From Jaltomata sinuosa (Eukaryota; Streptophyta; Magnoliopsida; Solanales; Solanaceae): a stretch of 64,000 bases of DNA. Location of the stretch: assembly GCA_003996215.1 (NCBI GenBank), contig QJPP01000673.1, positions 1 to 64,000 of the forward strand. The letters are read 5' to 3'. The position numbers were made by a program, and so were the translations under genes. The notes below the pieces were generated by a model. That model was not told where the DNA came from, made no database searches, and saw only the letters and a list, made by a program, of their open reading frames with translations. Shown one piece after another: positions 23,601 through 35,167 of this stretch; position 1 is the stretch's first letter; each line of letters starts with the position of its first letter.

Positions 23601-24745
23601 ATGGTATGATTGAATGCTTTTGGGGTTGGGTTTTTGTGTACGGGTGCAGTAGAGCGATTTTTTTTAGTAAGAGGGTGAGTTGAGAGATAATGAAATTTTC
23701 CTTTACCTACATGGTGGTTTGACTTGGTATTCGCGGCAAAGTGGGTTTCTTTCCTAGGTGAGGCTTGTAAGGTGGTCTTAAATCTACATAGTGTTTGAGT
23801 ATTTGGAGTAGCAGCGACATCCTTAGGGTTTGGAGCTTAGCTGGTGGCTACAAACTTCGCGGTAGGCTTACCATACTCCTTGCAGAGATTGGGTTTGGTA
23901 TGGGTCTTCTTTGGCAAGTTGCCCTAGTTTATTCACTCTCAGCCGATTCAAACTTAGCACAGTTTAGTGATATTGGTTTTGTTTGGCAATTAGGAGGTTT
24001 ATCTTTGACACATGTGTTTATCCATGTCTTTCTCGACCCTGGTGTGCAAGTTTCAGTTGGGCTCCGATGGTTGGTTCAGTTGGGTTCAAATATCAAAATT
24101 GATCTTAGCAAAGGTATCCATTCATTGGCTGATGGTCAGTTGGAGTAGAATACTTTGGCTTCCGAGGATAGTAGACTAGAGCTTAGCTGGGATAGGGTTT
24201 GATTATGAAAGTGACCTTATTTCGTAGTTGAGTATAGCGGGAACTATGGATCTCTAGTGGGTTAGTTGATGTTTCGAGAGTGGCTCGAGTGTTTGACTTG
24301 TGTGAAGCTTCATGGTTATAGTGCAAAGTTCTCAGGTTAGATAAAAGGGTTTTGTGGGCTAATGGATTCATGAGTTAGAGGTTTGGTTAATTGTTTTCTG
24401 GGTGGACCTGGTAAAGGTATCGAGGTTTTGAGTTCCATGTGTTGATCGCTTGGGTTCTCTTGGTTTTGGGGTTGTGTTGGTGCATTCCAGTTGAGTTTCT
24501 TAAGGTTCGGTTCAATTGAAAGACCTTTGGAGTTTTGGAGTTAAAGGTTGGAGTTTAGCTAGGCTAGTAAGGGGTTAAGGGTGGGTAACTTTCCTTTAGT
24601 TTAGCTCAATTGGGTGCCATCCGATCGAGGAGGCTACCCGAGGTTCCAAGAGGGTGGTGCGGGCTTAGTATCCGTCTTTGTTTGTGTCTCTAGGTGTTTC
24701 CTTTCTTTAACTTTTATGGATGAAAGTCCTTTTAGTAGTGGATAT
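20652..24745 (+). pseudogene. Decayed gag-pol interior of element F
   Basis: Only about 4.1 kb lie between primer site and 3' LTR, and no frame exceeds 117 codons. Recognisable remnants are few. Around 23260-23420 the translation LANHMVGLDLPDPGGV followed by QIQWHQFEDQ matches the spacer between RNase H and integrase of chromovirus polyproteins. Near 24120 SLADGQLE resembles the integrase block HPQTDGQ. At 24614-24740 the polyprotein end reads LTFMDESPFSSGY, the same ending as in G. Gag, protease and RT motifs could not be found, so they are deleted or too diverged. The start near 20843 (MPRMSTIAGDN) could be the old gag start. Confidence 0.6.
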
Positions 24746-25547
24746 TGTAATGACCCTCCAGGTCATTTTCTATTTTTCATGCTTTTTCTACATTTCGAGC
24801 TTTCCCCCAGTGTATACAGGCCATTTATGACTTGTCGGGACTAACGGTTTGGTGCCCGGGCCATTCTTTCGGTCTTTATGACCATTTCCCTATTTTAGAA
24901 CTTAAACTTAAGAAATCTTTGACTTTGGTCAAAACTCTTAGCAATCATGCTCGGAATTAAATTTTGACAGTTTTTGTTAGCTCCGGAATGAGGATTTTGG
25001 TCTAGCTGGACCCTTGGTCAGGGTCTGGGAGCTTTCAGTTTACTTTTCTCTTGCTTTCTCTATTTTCAGGCCAGTTAGTCTTGTAGGGTTGACTTTGATC
25101 AACATTTGGAGAAGACGGCCTCAGATGGAATTTTTGTCAGCGTTGTTAGCTCCAAAATATTGAATTTAGGCTAGAAGGACCATTGGTTCGGGTTCCGAGG
25201 CTTCCGGACTTGATTTTGGCCGTTTGCTCCAGTTTAGTTTTTATTGGCCAAAAAGTTGGTTTTGGGTTCAAGGCCCACTTTTTATTAAATTAACCCCTAT
25301 TGGGATTTTCATCGATTCTATTGAGTCCGGAATGTCATTTCTAGTTGAATAGCTCACCTCATTTGTGTTCGCGAGACCCCAGATGCTTTCCCGGGGGCCC
25401 ATCATTTGAAATTTGCCTTAGCTAGTCTGCTACCTGCAGCTGGTTGCTGGTGTGGAGCTAGGGCATCGCCTGGTCCGCGCCTGCGGGTTATCCTGCACTG
25501 GAATGCCAGTACCCTTCCCTTGCCTGTCCACCTCGGCGTCAGTGCAT
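24746..25547 (+). repeat. 3' LTR of element F, truncated
   Basis: It starts TGTAATGACCCTCCAGG after the tract AGTAGTGGATAT and matches 17421-18230, including the GC-rich words near its end. It breaks near 25547, leaving about a quarter of the LTR, and joins an unrelated fragment. Confidence 0.85.
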
Positions 25548-26050
25548 GTGACAAGCATAAGGGTAAACATTTCAATAGGGCGACACATAGATGTCATTTC
25601 AATTGAAAGTTGAGTCCTAAGTCCGAAGTCTTAGAAGGCGTTTTGTGACCTTTGTAGTAGTCCCTAGTTATCCTTTTTCTTATTTCAGTAAGATTTTTTA
25701 GGTGTCAGCTAATCCTAGATAGTTAGGGTCGATTTTTTAGGAGGTCATATCATCGGGATTGAGAGTCCCTGGCATTGTGTTGTTCCACTATGAATGCTCA
25801 AGAGCGAGCTTATTTTGGGAGGCTGCATTGTCAGGATAAAGAGTCCCTAGCATAGCATCACACATTTATGAATGATCGAGAGAGAGTTTATTCTGGGAGG
25901 CTACATCGTCGAGATCGAGAGTCCGTAACATAGTGTCGTACCCCTTTGGCCAAAAAGTTTGAAGATCTTGGCCTTAATCTTTCTGAATAAAGAATCTACG
26001 TTGTAAAAATCCTTTTCATTCATAATCCTCATATTTTTGAGACCACTAGG
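25548..26050 (-). mobile_element. Fragment with a 78-bp tandem array, probably Tat/Ogre related
   Basis: The stretch between the broken LTR of F and the minus-strand gag fragment has no gene. Its main feature is the tandem array at 25740-25945. Assignment to the Tat/Ogre-type element is by neighbourhood only; Tat/Ogre elements often carry tandem arrays in non-coding regions. Confidence 0.35.
25740..25945. repeat. Tandem repeat, period 78 bp, about 2.6 copies
   Basis: GGAGGTCAT/GGAGGCTGC/GGAGGCTAC starts at 25740, 25818 and 25896, each followed by GAGAGTCCCT-like and TTATGAATG-like text. Copies are diverged by point changes and small indels. Confidence 0.85.
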
Positions 26051-26865
26051 TCAAATGCAAAGGTCATGGATCAATACCAACTCTAATTTCTTCCCAGTAG
26101 TCCCTACTTCTACCTCATTAAAAATCTTGCCAAGAAAAAACCCTCTTAGGGGACAAAAAGTCTTGGTCGAAGGGAAAATGAGTGTAGCTCTTCCTTCTGG
26201 GTCTTCATGCTCGATTTTCCAGCTAGTAAGTTTTCCTTTTGTTGGGTACCCTTGAGGAGTCTTCATGCCCCAGGCTATTGGCATCTATCTCAAATTACGC
26301 CTAGAGGTTATTTCCCCCAATGAGCACGAGTAGTCGTTGTCAAGGACCTTCCAAATCTAAAATGGAAAATAGATAGCTATGGATAAAATGAAAGAGGCAA
26401 GAGAGCATACCTAGCACTTTGATCAAGACCACTTAGTTTATTATTTTTTGGGGAGCTCCTTGGTTGACTGACTGGTTGTTCACTTCATTGCCTTTTCCAT
26501 AACTGGATTTGGCTTGGTCACTTTGGAATTCACTCAGGTGGCCATCCTTGAGCAATTTAACCACTACCTCTCTCAGATGGTGACAGTCCCCAGTGTCGTG
26601 TCCATGCGAGCCATAAAAGTTTCCCTATGTGCTCTAATTTCAAGAATAAGCGATGGTATAAATGGGTTTTGGGAACTTGGCCTCTTGGTATCTTGAACGG
26701 CCGCAACCATCTCTTCTGGGTTGATGGTGAATAAGTATTCTGAGAGATGGGGAGAATGTTCAATGACATATATTATGGGTTTCTAAGCTTCCTTAGCCTG
26801 GAGGCCCCTCCGTGGAAGTCCCTTTCCTCAGGTCGAGAGGAAACTGAGGAGTGAGGGCCATCATG
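26051..26865 (-). pseudogene. Tat/Ogre-type gag fragment, downstream part
   Basis: Translated on the minus strand, about 26510-26630 reads HGHDTGDCHHLREVVVKLL followed by KDGHLSEF, a hallmark of Tat/Ogre gag proteins downstream of the nucleocapsid. The frame is broken and only short ORFs remain (for example 26051-26284, 77 aa, not recognised). It lines up in direction with the gag at 32546-33840, and element A was inserted between the two. The protein would have packaged element RNA. Confidence 0.7.
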
Positions 26866-28134
26866 TGATAAATGCTCAAATTGTGCTCTCTAATTAAGGA
26901 GGCCACGACGATTGCGTAGTCAAAACAAAATTTATAATTCCCAATGGATGTCGGGGTCGTACCCAAGGGAACAATGTAGTCGCGATCGAGCTAATAAAGA
27001 ATAAAAGCAACTTATTGAAGTTCAATTAACGAAAAGGGAAAAGATATCTAAAAGGGGTTTTTTAGACTAAAACTAAAAGATAGAGTGATCAATGGCTTTC
27101 ACCTTGCTTTCACCAAGCAAGGATAACAAGGGAGAATTGGGAGTGAGAATTCAATTCACAAGACTTGCACCTGGTTGACACCTAGGTAGTCTTGGCTAAA
27201 GGTATTCCTAATTGCCTCTCGACCAATCGAGCATATATCTCGTGTGTTCTCTTGAACTAACACGAGTAAGCAATAAACTAGCCAAATAACTTAGGGTCCT
27301 ATTTCTAGCTCGGACCCTTAAATAGGAGATTCCTGCGATTAGAGCTATTCCTAGCCTCTAATCTAGATGGATTCCCAAGTACCTACTAGTGAATCTTCCA
27401 GAATTTGAGAATTTCACTCTCGAGCAAAAACCCAAATTAGAAAGCTAAGTCAATGTTTGCAACCATTGAATATAAATTGAAGCAATGGAGGATTCAATAC
27501 ACCCAAATAATTAAACAAGAACAAAATCTATATATGAATTCAATAACCCAACAAGTATTATCTCTAATACAAACCTAAAATATCAAGTCAACAATACACC
27601 AATAAAATAGCAATTAAGAACAAGAGTTGAAGAATGGAAACTAAAGATTTTACAATAAAGATCATCCAAATCTTCACTCCAATGGTGTTGGTTGATGAAC
27701 TTGCTCTTTAAACTTGCCAAAAGTTCAAAGGATTAGCCAAAGATGTGTTCCAAGACGACTTGACTGACTTAGTCGCGATGAATCCTTAGTCGCAATCGTG
27801 TACATGACTTCAGTGATCACGAAGCTCTATAATTTACTGCATCACGATCACGTGAAACACTATCGCGATCGTGATGCTTTGAGTTTCTACCAACACTTCG
27901 TGATCGCGTGGCTCTGTCTCCGTGATTGCGATGACCAATTTGATGCTAGTGTCCATCAGGTCCTCTTTTTGCTCCATTTGACTTGTTTTCACTTGAATCT
28001 TTTTCGAACACTTCTAGAACACAGAAATCTGCAAAATAGAAGAAATTTCTGTCAAATTGCACTATTTATCCACTTCATACTAGCAAAACCATAAGATTAG
28101 AAGCTCAATAAGTTGGTAAATTAACGACTTATCA
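26866..28134 (-). repeat. 3' LTR of element A
   Basis: 1269 bp, starting (minus strand) at 28134 with TGATAAGTCG and ending at 26866 with GAGCATTTATCA. It matches 31224-32545 and, inverted, both LTRs of element B. Words such as CGCGATCGTGATGC occur at 27755-27935. Confidence 0.87.
27755..27935. repeat. Cluster of GCGATCGCGA-like words in the LTR of A
   Basis: Variants include TAGTCGCGATGAATC, GTCGCAATCGTG, ATCACGATCACGTG, TATCGCGATCGTGATGC and GTGATCGCGTGG. Many are palindromic around CGATCG. The other LTR of A has the same cluster at 32195-32345, and the LTRs of B at 41945-42105 and 46765-46925. It is placed roughly 200-380 bp from the LTR start. Confidence 0.78.
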
Positions 28135-31100
28135 AACCCCAAACTTGAACTATTGCTTGTCCTCAAGAAACTTAAATTTTTTAACTCAAGAGGCACACAC
28201 CACAAGTGCAAATGACAATACCACAAGCAAGGAAAACCCATTTCAAGCACCAAACAAGACATCGGTCGGTACTAATGATTAGTCAATTGCATGCTAACTT
28301 ACTCTAAGCATTTCCTTCGATTCAAAACACAAACTCATGATGTAAAGGCATAATAAGAACAAGCAAGTGACAACAACCAATCCTCAAGATGTGACTCCAA
28401 CCACTAGCTTAACAAAACATGCTCATTTGACTCATTTTCGGAGTTTATCAATGTCACCAACTATCCTAATTCGCATGCCCTCACAAGAACGAAAGTCCCA
28501 AAAATACACTATGTACAAAGTCAATCACAAGGGACAAATACAAACACTCACACTCACAAGGAAGTTCAAGTGCACACATGTTGAGCCATAGGCTTGCCCT
28601 TTATGTAGATCGCCACTAATGTAGGGTAGCCAAGCTCGGAATCACCAAGGACTTGCGGGTTACGATATTGGCTAGGGCTAAGGTGAGGATATCATTTGGT
28701 TCAAGTGACTACACCTCCCTAATGCTCTTTGTTTTCATTTCAAACACCGCTCACATTTTTCAATTCCAACTTCACCTTATTTCTCCCTCACACAACCTAA
28801 GATTTCTCCTTCTTAACTCATGATCATTCACACGTTATATCACCTTCACTTGGTAGCACCAATTTTTGCTTTTCAATTTGCTCGTTAAATTGATATTTTG
28901 GAGCAATTTTCAATATTTGAAGTAAGGTGCTACCTTGCACTTGAAGTGCATTTTATTTCTTCTCCTCATTTGATTACATGCACCCCCAAACTTAGTCATT
29001 TGCCTATGTTATCTTTCTCTTTCCTCCCCAAACTTAGGCTTTTAGACTACATTTCATTTTTAAGAAACTAGGGAGGATGGGTGCCATGATGGAGGTTCCA
29101 AAAAGGTCAAGGTGTTGACAAGGTCCCAAAGAATGGTCACAAGGTTCACTAGGATATGATGTCATTGGGAAGTCATTTGGGTAAAGTGGCTATCAAAAAG
29201 GGCCTAAGGTCATCTTCCAAGATCGGTTACACTTAGAATTTCTCCTTGAATCACATTCGGGGCAAGTTCTAGAGGACACACATGCACAAGAATTATTCAA
29301 GTAAACCTCACCACACATGGCATGCAAATCATTCAAGGAGGATCAATTTTTAACTTCCTAAACAAGAACAAAGACGAGCTATTTTACCTTATCACCACTA
29401 ATGAGTCAAGAGTCACAAAAAGATTAAAAGAGTTGTCACACACTCACTCTTTGCCATGCATTTTTCACAAAATTTTTGGAAGGGCATGCTCATTTCACTT
29501 AGCATGCAAGACTACGTAATTTGTACTAAACAAGTCAATTTGTAACCAAAATCTCAAAAAGATGACGATTTGCCCTTAAGAATGTCGTCACTCAGTCTAT
29601 CATTGGGCCAATTCATTTATCTAAATCGGTATGGATACATAAGGTGGATCAACATAAACATCACACTACGGGCACATGCGATTCTCACATGAGGAAGTGT
29701 GTGTTGCACGTGCAACGCATAGGTCAAATAGTGGGAATGTGCAAAGCTCATGCAGTTCGCACAACGTCAAGTGCGGAACAAATATACCCCTATCTTAAGC
29801 AGGTTCACTAGCCTAACGGGTACTGAGACTTCCCCTGGCCCACAACAACCAACATCTCAACTACTATAATAAGTAAAACAAAGAAGTTACAACAAAAGAA
29901 ACTAATAGCTTAAACCATCAACTCCATCCATAGAAACAAACAAACCCACTGAGGGTAAACCAACAATAAAAACAAGCCCGACAAGGGCGCAATATCCAAA
30001 ATAAAACAACAGGCTAGATAGAGTGCCAGCCACCCCCAACTAAAAACATGTAGTGCCCTCAGTGCAACAAAATAAGAGAAAATAGAGATCAAACCTGAAG
30101 AGTTGCAAAGTCATTTATGAAATTGAAGTTGATGGTGGATTTTTTATTCTTGCCTTTGGGAGAGAAAAGATGCCAAGTTTCAAAGCAAATATTTGCTTTT
30201 GAAATGGCTTATGTGAACTTTAATACCTGGAAACTTCTCAGTGCCTCACAATCACATGGCTTTCTCACGCGATCATGATGAATTAAAGTCACCTGACTTC
30301 CATAATCACAAAGTGATCACGCAGTCGCGATGAGTCAGAGAAAATTTACTTCATCGCGATCGCAAAGGTCAAGCATCGCGATCGCGATGCTTTAGTCATC
30401 TACTGAATTTCTAAATTTTGCACAGTGCACTGCTTTGACGTGCGATGCCAGGTGCGACACACACTTTATGAGGTGCAAAACGCACCACAATCGCACATGC
30501 CACTATTTTTGTTCAGTCCACTATTTGAGTGTGCGATGGCATGTGCGAAGGACACTCTTCCAGGTGCAAAAAGCACATTTTTAGAGATATTTTTGGGTGC
30601 TTTTCAACACTTGGTTCCTCTTCTCATTCCTTGGGGCACCTAAAAACAAACCAAAAAGAAATAAAAACTGAAATAAAGCATGAAAGCGATGGGTTGCCAC
30701 CCATCAAGCGCATAATTTAACATCGCGGCGCGACGCTGGCTACCTCACCATCGAGATTTCCACTTGGAAGATTTGAACGTTCGACCTAAACATGAATCAA
30801 ATTTCCGATGGCACTCCCGAGATGAAGGTTTTAACATGAGAAGGCCATTCTCTTAATTTCGCATTCCACACTTCTTGGCCTTCAAGTGAGGAAGGACACT
30901 TTGCCTTCTTACCACGACAAACTCAAAATTGGATAGGCCTTCATCCACCCTCCTTCCAAGGTCTTTCAAAAGATTGATTACTTCGACTTTCGTACATTCA
31001 ATCTAACTCAAGGTCGAGCAAAGGTTGAAGTAGGATTTGGGCATCTCCACCTTCAAGTTTGCCTCATTCATAACATCCCCACTATGAGATGCCATGGCAT

Positions 31101-31223
31101 CATTAAACACAATGAAAATAAATAAAACAAAAATAACTATTCACAAAATTGAACTGGAGTAAATAACTCAAATTCTAAACTAACTCAATATGCCAAATTG
31201 TTCCCCGGCAATGGCACCATTTT
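28135..31223 (-). mobile_element. Interior of element A, non-coding
   Basis: On the minus strand the polypurine tract AAGTTTGGGGTT lies at 28135-28146. The part at 28140-29270 is shared with the Athila copy (11940-13118) and element B. A second part (about 29650-30560) holds two kinds of words: GTGCGATGCCAGGTGCGACA and ATCGCGATCGCGATGC. The rest up to the primer site at 31202-31219 (TGGTGCCATTGCCGGGGA) includes a text about GGCAACCCA near 30690 also seen at 10895 and 44085. No ORF is convincing; 27798-28094 and 28367-28591 are LTR or shared-segment translations. Confidence 0.75.
31202..31219 (-). promoter_or_regulatory. Primer-binding site of element A, tRNA-Asp type
   Basis: The minus strand reads TGGTGCCATTGCCGGGGA a few bases after the LTR end at 31224, two changes from the plant tRNA-Asp complement. 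Confidence 0.87.
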
Positions 31224-32545
31224 TGATAAACGCTCAATCATGCTCTCCAATTAAGGAGACCACGATGATCGTATAGTCAAAACAAAATTTATAATTCCCA
31301 ATGGATGTCCGGGTCGTACCCAAGGGAACAAGATAGTCCCAATCAATCTAATAAAGAATAAAAGCAACTTATTGAAGTTCAATTAACAAAAAGGGAAAAG
31401 ATATCTAAAAGGGGGTTTTAGACTAAATCTAAAAGATAGAGTGATCAATGGCTTTCACCTTGCTTTCACCAAGCAATGATAACAAGGGAGAATTAGGAGT
31501 GGGAATACAATTCACAAGACTTGAACCCGGTTGACACCTAGGTATTCTTGGCTAAAGGTATGCCTAACTGTCTCTCGACCAATCGAGTATATATCTCGTG
31601 TGTTTTCTCTTGAATCAACACGAGTAAGAAATAAATCAACACAAATAACTTAGGGAGGTTGTCCTATTTCTAGCTTAGACCCTTAAATGGTAGATTCCTG
31701 TGATTAGAGCTATTCCTAGCCTCCAATATAGATGGATTCCCAAGTCCCACTAGTGAATCTTCTCGAATTCGAGAATTTCTCTCTCGAGCAAAAACCCAAA
31801 TTAGAAATCTAAGTCAATGTTTGCAAACATTGACTATAAATTCAAGCAATGGAGGATTCAATAGACCCAAATAATCAAACAAGAACAAAATCTATATATG
31901 AATTCAATAACCCAACAAGTATTATCTCTAATACAAACCCAAAATCTCAAGTCAACAATACACCAATAAAATAGCAATTAAGAACAAAAGTTGAAGAATG
32001 GAAACTAAAGATTTTACAATAAAGAGCATCCGAATCTTCACTCCTATGGTGTTGGTTGATGAACTTGCTCTCCAAGCTTTCCAAAAGTTCCAAGGATTAG
32101 CCAAAGATGTGTTCCAAGATGGCTTGGAAGTATTTTATGTGAATTAGGGTTTCCAAAAATGGGAATTTCCAAATCTATCCCGCAACTGATAAATCCTTAG
32201 TTGCGATCGCGTACATGACTTCCGATATCGCGAAGCTGTATAATTTCTTGCATCACAATCGCATGAACCGCTATCATGGTTGCGATGCTTTGAGTTTCTA
32301 CAAGCACTTCGCGATTGTGTGGCTCTGTCTTCGTGATTGCGATGACCAATTTGATGCCAATGTCCAGCAGCTCCTCTTTTTGCTTCATTTGACTTGTTTT
32401 CACTTGAATCTTTCTCGAACACTTCTAGAACACAGAAATCTGCAAAATAGAAGAAATTCGTGTCAAATTGAACTATTTATCCACTTCATACTAGCAAAAG
32501 CATAAGATTAGAAGCTCAATAAGTTGGTAAATTACCGACTTATCA
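31224..32545 (-). repeat. 5' LTR of element A
   Basis: 1322 bp; starts (minus strand) at 32545 with TGATAAGTCGG and ends at 31224 with TTTATCA. It is about 50 bp longer than its partner, mainly near 32130-32200, where the partner has a deletion next to the word cluster. The overlapping ORFs at 32144-32505 are translations of the LTR. Confidence 0.87.
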
Positions 32546-33840
32546 GCATGTTGGCTCAAAACTGCTTTGGAGTCTACCACGTATGGCGCGTATTTCCCCT
32601 GTGATGATCCTTTTGGTTTCTGAATTGAAGGGAATTCCAAAAGGTTCTTTCCCCTTGATACCAAGTGTTCTTTTCAGCCTTTATTTTTTTCCACACTGGG
32701 GGGGGGTGCTTTTGACTCTTCTGCAATCATCTTTGATCAGAATCTTGGACTCGTATCAGTTGTGCACTTCAGCCCATGTCATTGCCTCAAATTTTGTTAG
32801 GCTCTCTTTTAGTTTGAATGCAACAACTAAGATCTCAGGATTTAGCTCCTTCATGAAATCTTCTTTAGACCACTCATCTGGCACTGTCACTAGCTACATC
32901 TATTCCTTCTAGAACCTATCAATAAATTCTAAGAGGAGTTCCATGTCTCTTTGTTCAATCTTGAAGATGTCCCCTCTTTGGGGGCATACTTTTATCTCCC
33001 CAGCATGGTCTCTAAGAAAGATATCAACATGTTAAAATATTCAATAGAGTTTTTTAGTAAGAGGGAATACCAACCCAGAGCTCCCCTCGAGAGAGTGTGG
33101 ACAAACTTCTTTAACATCACTGACTCAGCTTCCTCCATCGTCAGATCATTGCCATTTATTGTAGTTATGAAGAATGACAGATGTTCTTGAGGGTCAGTAG
33201 TACCATCGTATTTTGTGATGTCGGGCATCTTGAACCTTTTTAGGATAGGCTGGGACACTGTACTAGCCTTATAGTGTACTTCTATATAGCTCTTTGAGTC
33301 TGACCCTTTGGCTACGAGAGAAACTCCCACGATTCAGTTCATGCGTGTATGCAACTCTTGTTATGTGACTTAATATCCTCCCTCAGCATTTCTACTATGG
33401 AATCTAGTGTGAGGGTTGAGGTTTCAGGTTCACCTCCTGATTTCCTAGCTCTGAACCTTCCAGATCTATCTTCGTATTCCTCCTCCTCGTCATCTTCTTC
33501 ATTCTATTTGGAGAATTTGGGGTTCCTTGGGCTAGTCCATTCTGAAACTCATCCATTACTTTCCTTAGGCCTCCAATATTTCTATGAGCTTCTTTTGTCC
33601 CTCTGCAAAAATTTTGGGGATTTTCTGGATGTCTCTCAGACAAGACGCGTCTCCATCAGCTTCATCGTCAACATCGTGGAGGTCGTAACCCCTCTTTTAA
33701 GTGTTTACTTTTGTGAAATCTATGTTGATATGTGGGTTCTCTTCATCGTTGTGGGTCATTTAACCACTGAAGTAGTTGGCCCAGGGGGCTGAGCTCTTGT
33801 TGTATATGGTACAGTTAGCTCCCCCTTAATCCGTTCTCCA
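32546..33840 (-). pseudogene. Tat/Ogre-type gag, N-terminal part
   Basis: The minus-strand frame 32992-33330 (112 aa) reads FKMPDITKYDGTTDPQEHL then FVHTLSRGALGWYSLL, which is the capsid core of Tat/Ogre gag proteins (family pattern: F..P....Y.G..DP..HL and L.G.A..WY). Upstream, 33404-33643 gives a polar segment of the gag N-terminus in a different frame, so there is a frameshift near 33340-33400. Downstream coding continues toward 32546, where element A splits it from the fragment at 26051-26865. An opposite-strand frame at 33349-33792 is a shadow. Confidence 0.78.
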
Positions 33841-33923
33841 TCACCCTAACAAATATTTTGAAAGACACCAAACGAACAAACTAACAAAGAAACAAGAAAT
33901 ATTAAACCCAAACAACTACTCTG

Positions 33924-33941
33924 TCCCTATGGTGGGTGCCA
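33924..33941 (-). promoter_or_regulatory. Candidate primer-binding site of the Tat/Ogre-type element
   Basis: The minus strand reads TGGCACCCACCATAGGGA, close to the TGGCGCCCACCGTGGGG form I associate with Tat-lineage elements. It lies between the LTR-like stretch and the gag start, in the right order. Confidence 0.6.
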
Positions 33942-33943
33942 AA

Positions 33944-34622
33944 CTATTTATCTCAAATTTGGTATAGTTGAATTTTTAGGTAAGTCAAGAGCACGCGTTA
34001 CAGTTCAATCTCGCTCGTGTTACCAGTTAGTATGTTCGATAGTCAAGGAAAGACAATAATAGGGAAGAGATAATAAGTAACGGTCAATAGGAAATAAAAA
34101 GAAAATAAAGTGCACAAACTAGGCTAGCCAAGGACATTCTCGAGAGTAGCTGAGAGCAAAATCGAGCCTCCGAGAGATATTAAAGAACAAATAAGTATTC
34201 AACAATTGAAAACAATAGAAAATCTTAAGGAGCAAGCAACTAGTATTGTATTGATATTCAAAGCAAGAGAGGGTAGAGAACAAATGAGAATTGAATCCCT
34301 TTACAAGTGAGTTGGGGTCACTATTTATAGTGTACAAGACATGGCTCTAGGCCGGTTACGCTCGAAGGGTTCTACCAATGCAAGGATGCCACCAATGTGG
34401 TATTTTAAAGGGGTCCCACAGCTCTGCTCTGTAAGTGCTCATCCACGTCCTTGACACTCTTGTCTCCCACTTGTTATCTTGTTCCAAGTCTCGGATGGTG
34501 ATAGAGGAGAAAATTTCTTTTCCTTCGAGGGAACACTCAAGCTGTGATGACCATGCGCTTGGACTATTCACTTGAATGTTTCCACGTGTCTTCGTATCAA
34601 TTTTTCCCCATACATAATATTG
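33944..34622 (-). repeat. 5' LTR of the Tat/Ogre-type element (limits approximate)
   Basis: The block precedes the primer site on the minus strand and has a TATA-like CTATAAATAG (34321-34330) about 380 bp before the primer site, consistent with U3 and R-U5. Neither LTR edge could be fixed and the matching 3' LTR was not found. The ORFs at 34119-34337 and 34356-34625 are LTR translations. Confidence 0.55.
34321..34330 (-). promoter_or_regulatory. TATA box in the Tat/Ogre-type LTR
   Basis: CTATAAATAG on the minus strand, followed by an A/T- and CT-rich leader. Its position before the primer site fits the LTR promoter. Confidence 0.5.
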
Positions 34623-34625
34623 CAA

Positions 34626-34763
34626 AACTAAATTAAACTACGACTAGGAAATATATTCCAATATGAACTAGGATAAATTAATCTTAAGTAGACATAAATT
34701 AAATAAATATCATATATTAAATTCTAGATGAATTAGGGATAACAGTCTTGGTTTAATTTCAAC
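34626..34763 (-). repeat. 3' LTR remnant of the copia element
   Basis: Starts (minus strand) at 34763 with TGTTGAAATTAAACCAAGAC and matches the first 140 bp or so of the LTR at 37299. The shared text ATTCCAATATGAACTAGGA is at 34658 and 37191. The match stops near 34625. A purine tract AAGGGAGGCTA (34765-34775) precedes it. Confidence 0.75.
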
Positions 34764-34969
34764 ATAGCCTCCCTTAAACCAAGATCTTCAAACTTGAGCA
34801 TGTCATGAATAATATCATGTCTTGTAGAAGTCAAGTACCTTAGACTCTCCATCAATTTCCTAAAATATATAGCGTCAACAAAATTATGGGTGCCATCTTT
34901 AGTCAACTTCAATTTCTCTTCAACGCGGTCCACAGTCAATTTGACTTTCTTCATGTCAAACATCTTCAA
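34733..34969 (-). pseudogene. Copia polyprotein end: RT thumb fused to C-terminus by deletion
   Basis: The 78-aa frame contains YFRKLMESLRYLTSTRHDII, the copia block usually reading YR.LVGSLRYLT.TRPDI. It jumps directly to LKFEDLGLREAML, which is the extreme C-terminus of copia polyproteins (F..LR.MLG). The RNase H domain between the two is deleted in frame. Confidence 0.7.
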
Positions 34970-35167
34970 AATATCATTATCATATATCTTCCTCTTCTTG
35001 TAATCTTGAATAATTATTCTTGCCTTAAAATCATTTATTTTTCTGATTGGCTTTTACTTGGTCTTGCGTGCCTATTCAACTTCAATTTGTCATTTTGTAT
35101 GTGGTAGAGTAGTATCATCAATAATCAATTTTTCATATTCTTCAAAATCTACAATTTTGAATAATGA

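Larger units (their letters stand above)
26866..32545 (-). mobile_element. Element A: non-autonomous Athila-like LTR element
   Basis: A complete LTR pair (26866-28134 and 31224-32545) frames a 3.1-kb interior with primer site and polypurine tract but no gag-pol that I can recognise. The element reads on the minus strand. It interrupts a Tat/Ogre-type gag. The flanks TCATG (left) and GCATG (right) share four of five bases as a target duplication. LTR ends TGATAA...TTATCA and the 3' internal part match element B and the pol-bearing Athila copy at 4766, so A probably relied on such a copy for its proteins. Confidence 0.87.

Noticed and set aside
27798..28094. 98-aa frame and its near-copy at 32215-32505
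   Set aside because: The two match because both are LTR translations of element A.
28367..28591. 74-aa frame repeated inverted at 46108-46332
   Set aside because: It is the translation of the non-coding 3' segment shared by A and B. Conservation is at DNA level between related elements, and the Athila copy does not keep the frame.
33349..33792. 147-aa plus-strand frame rich in serine
   Set aside because: It is antisense to the Tat/Ogre-type gag, which has real family motifs.
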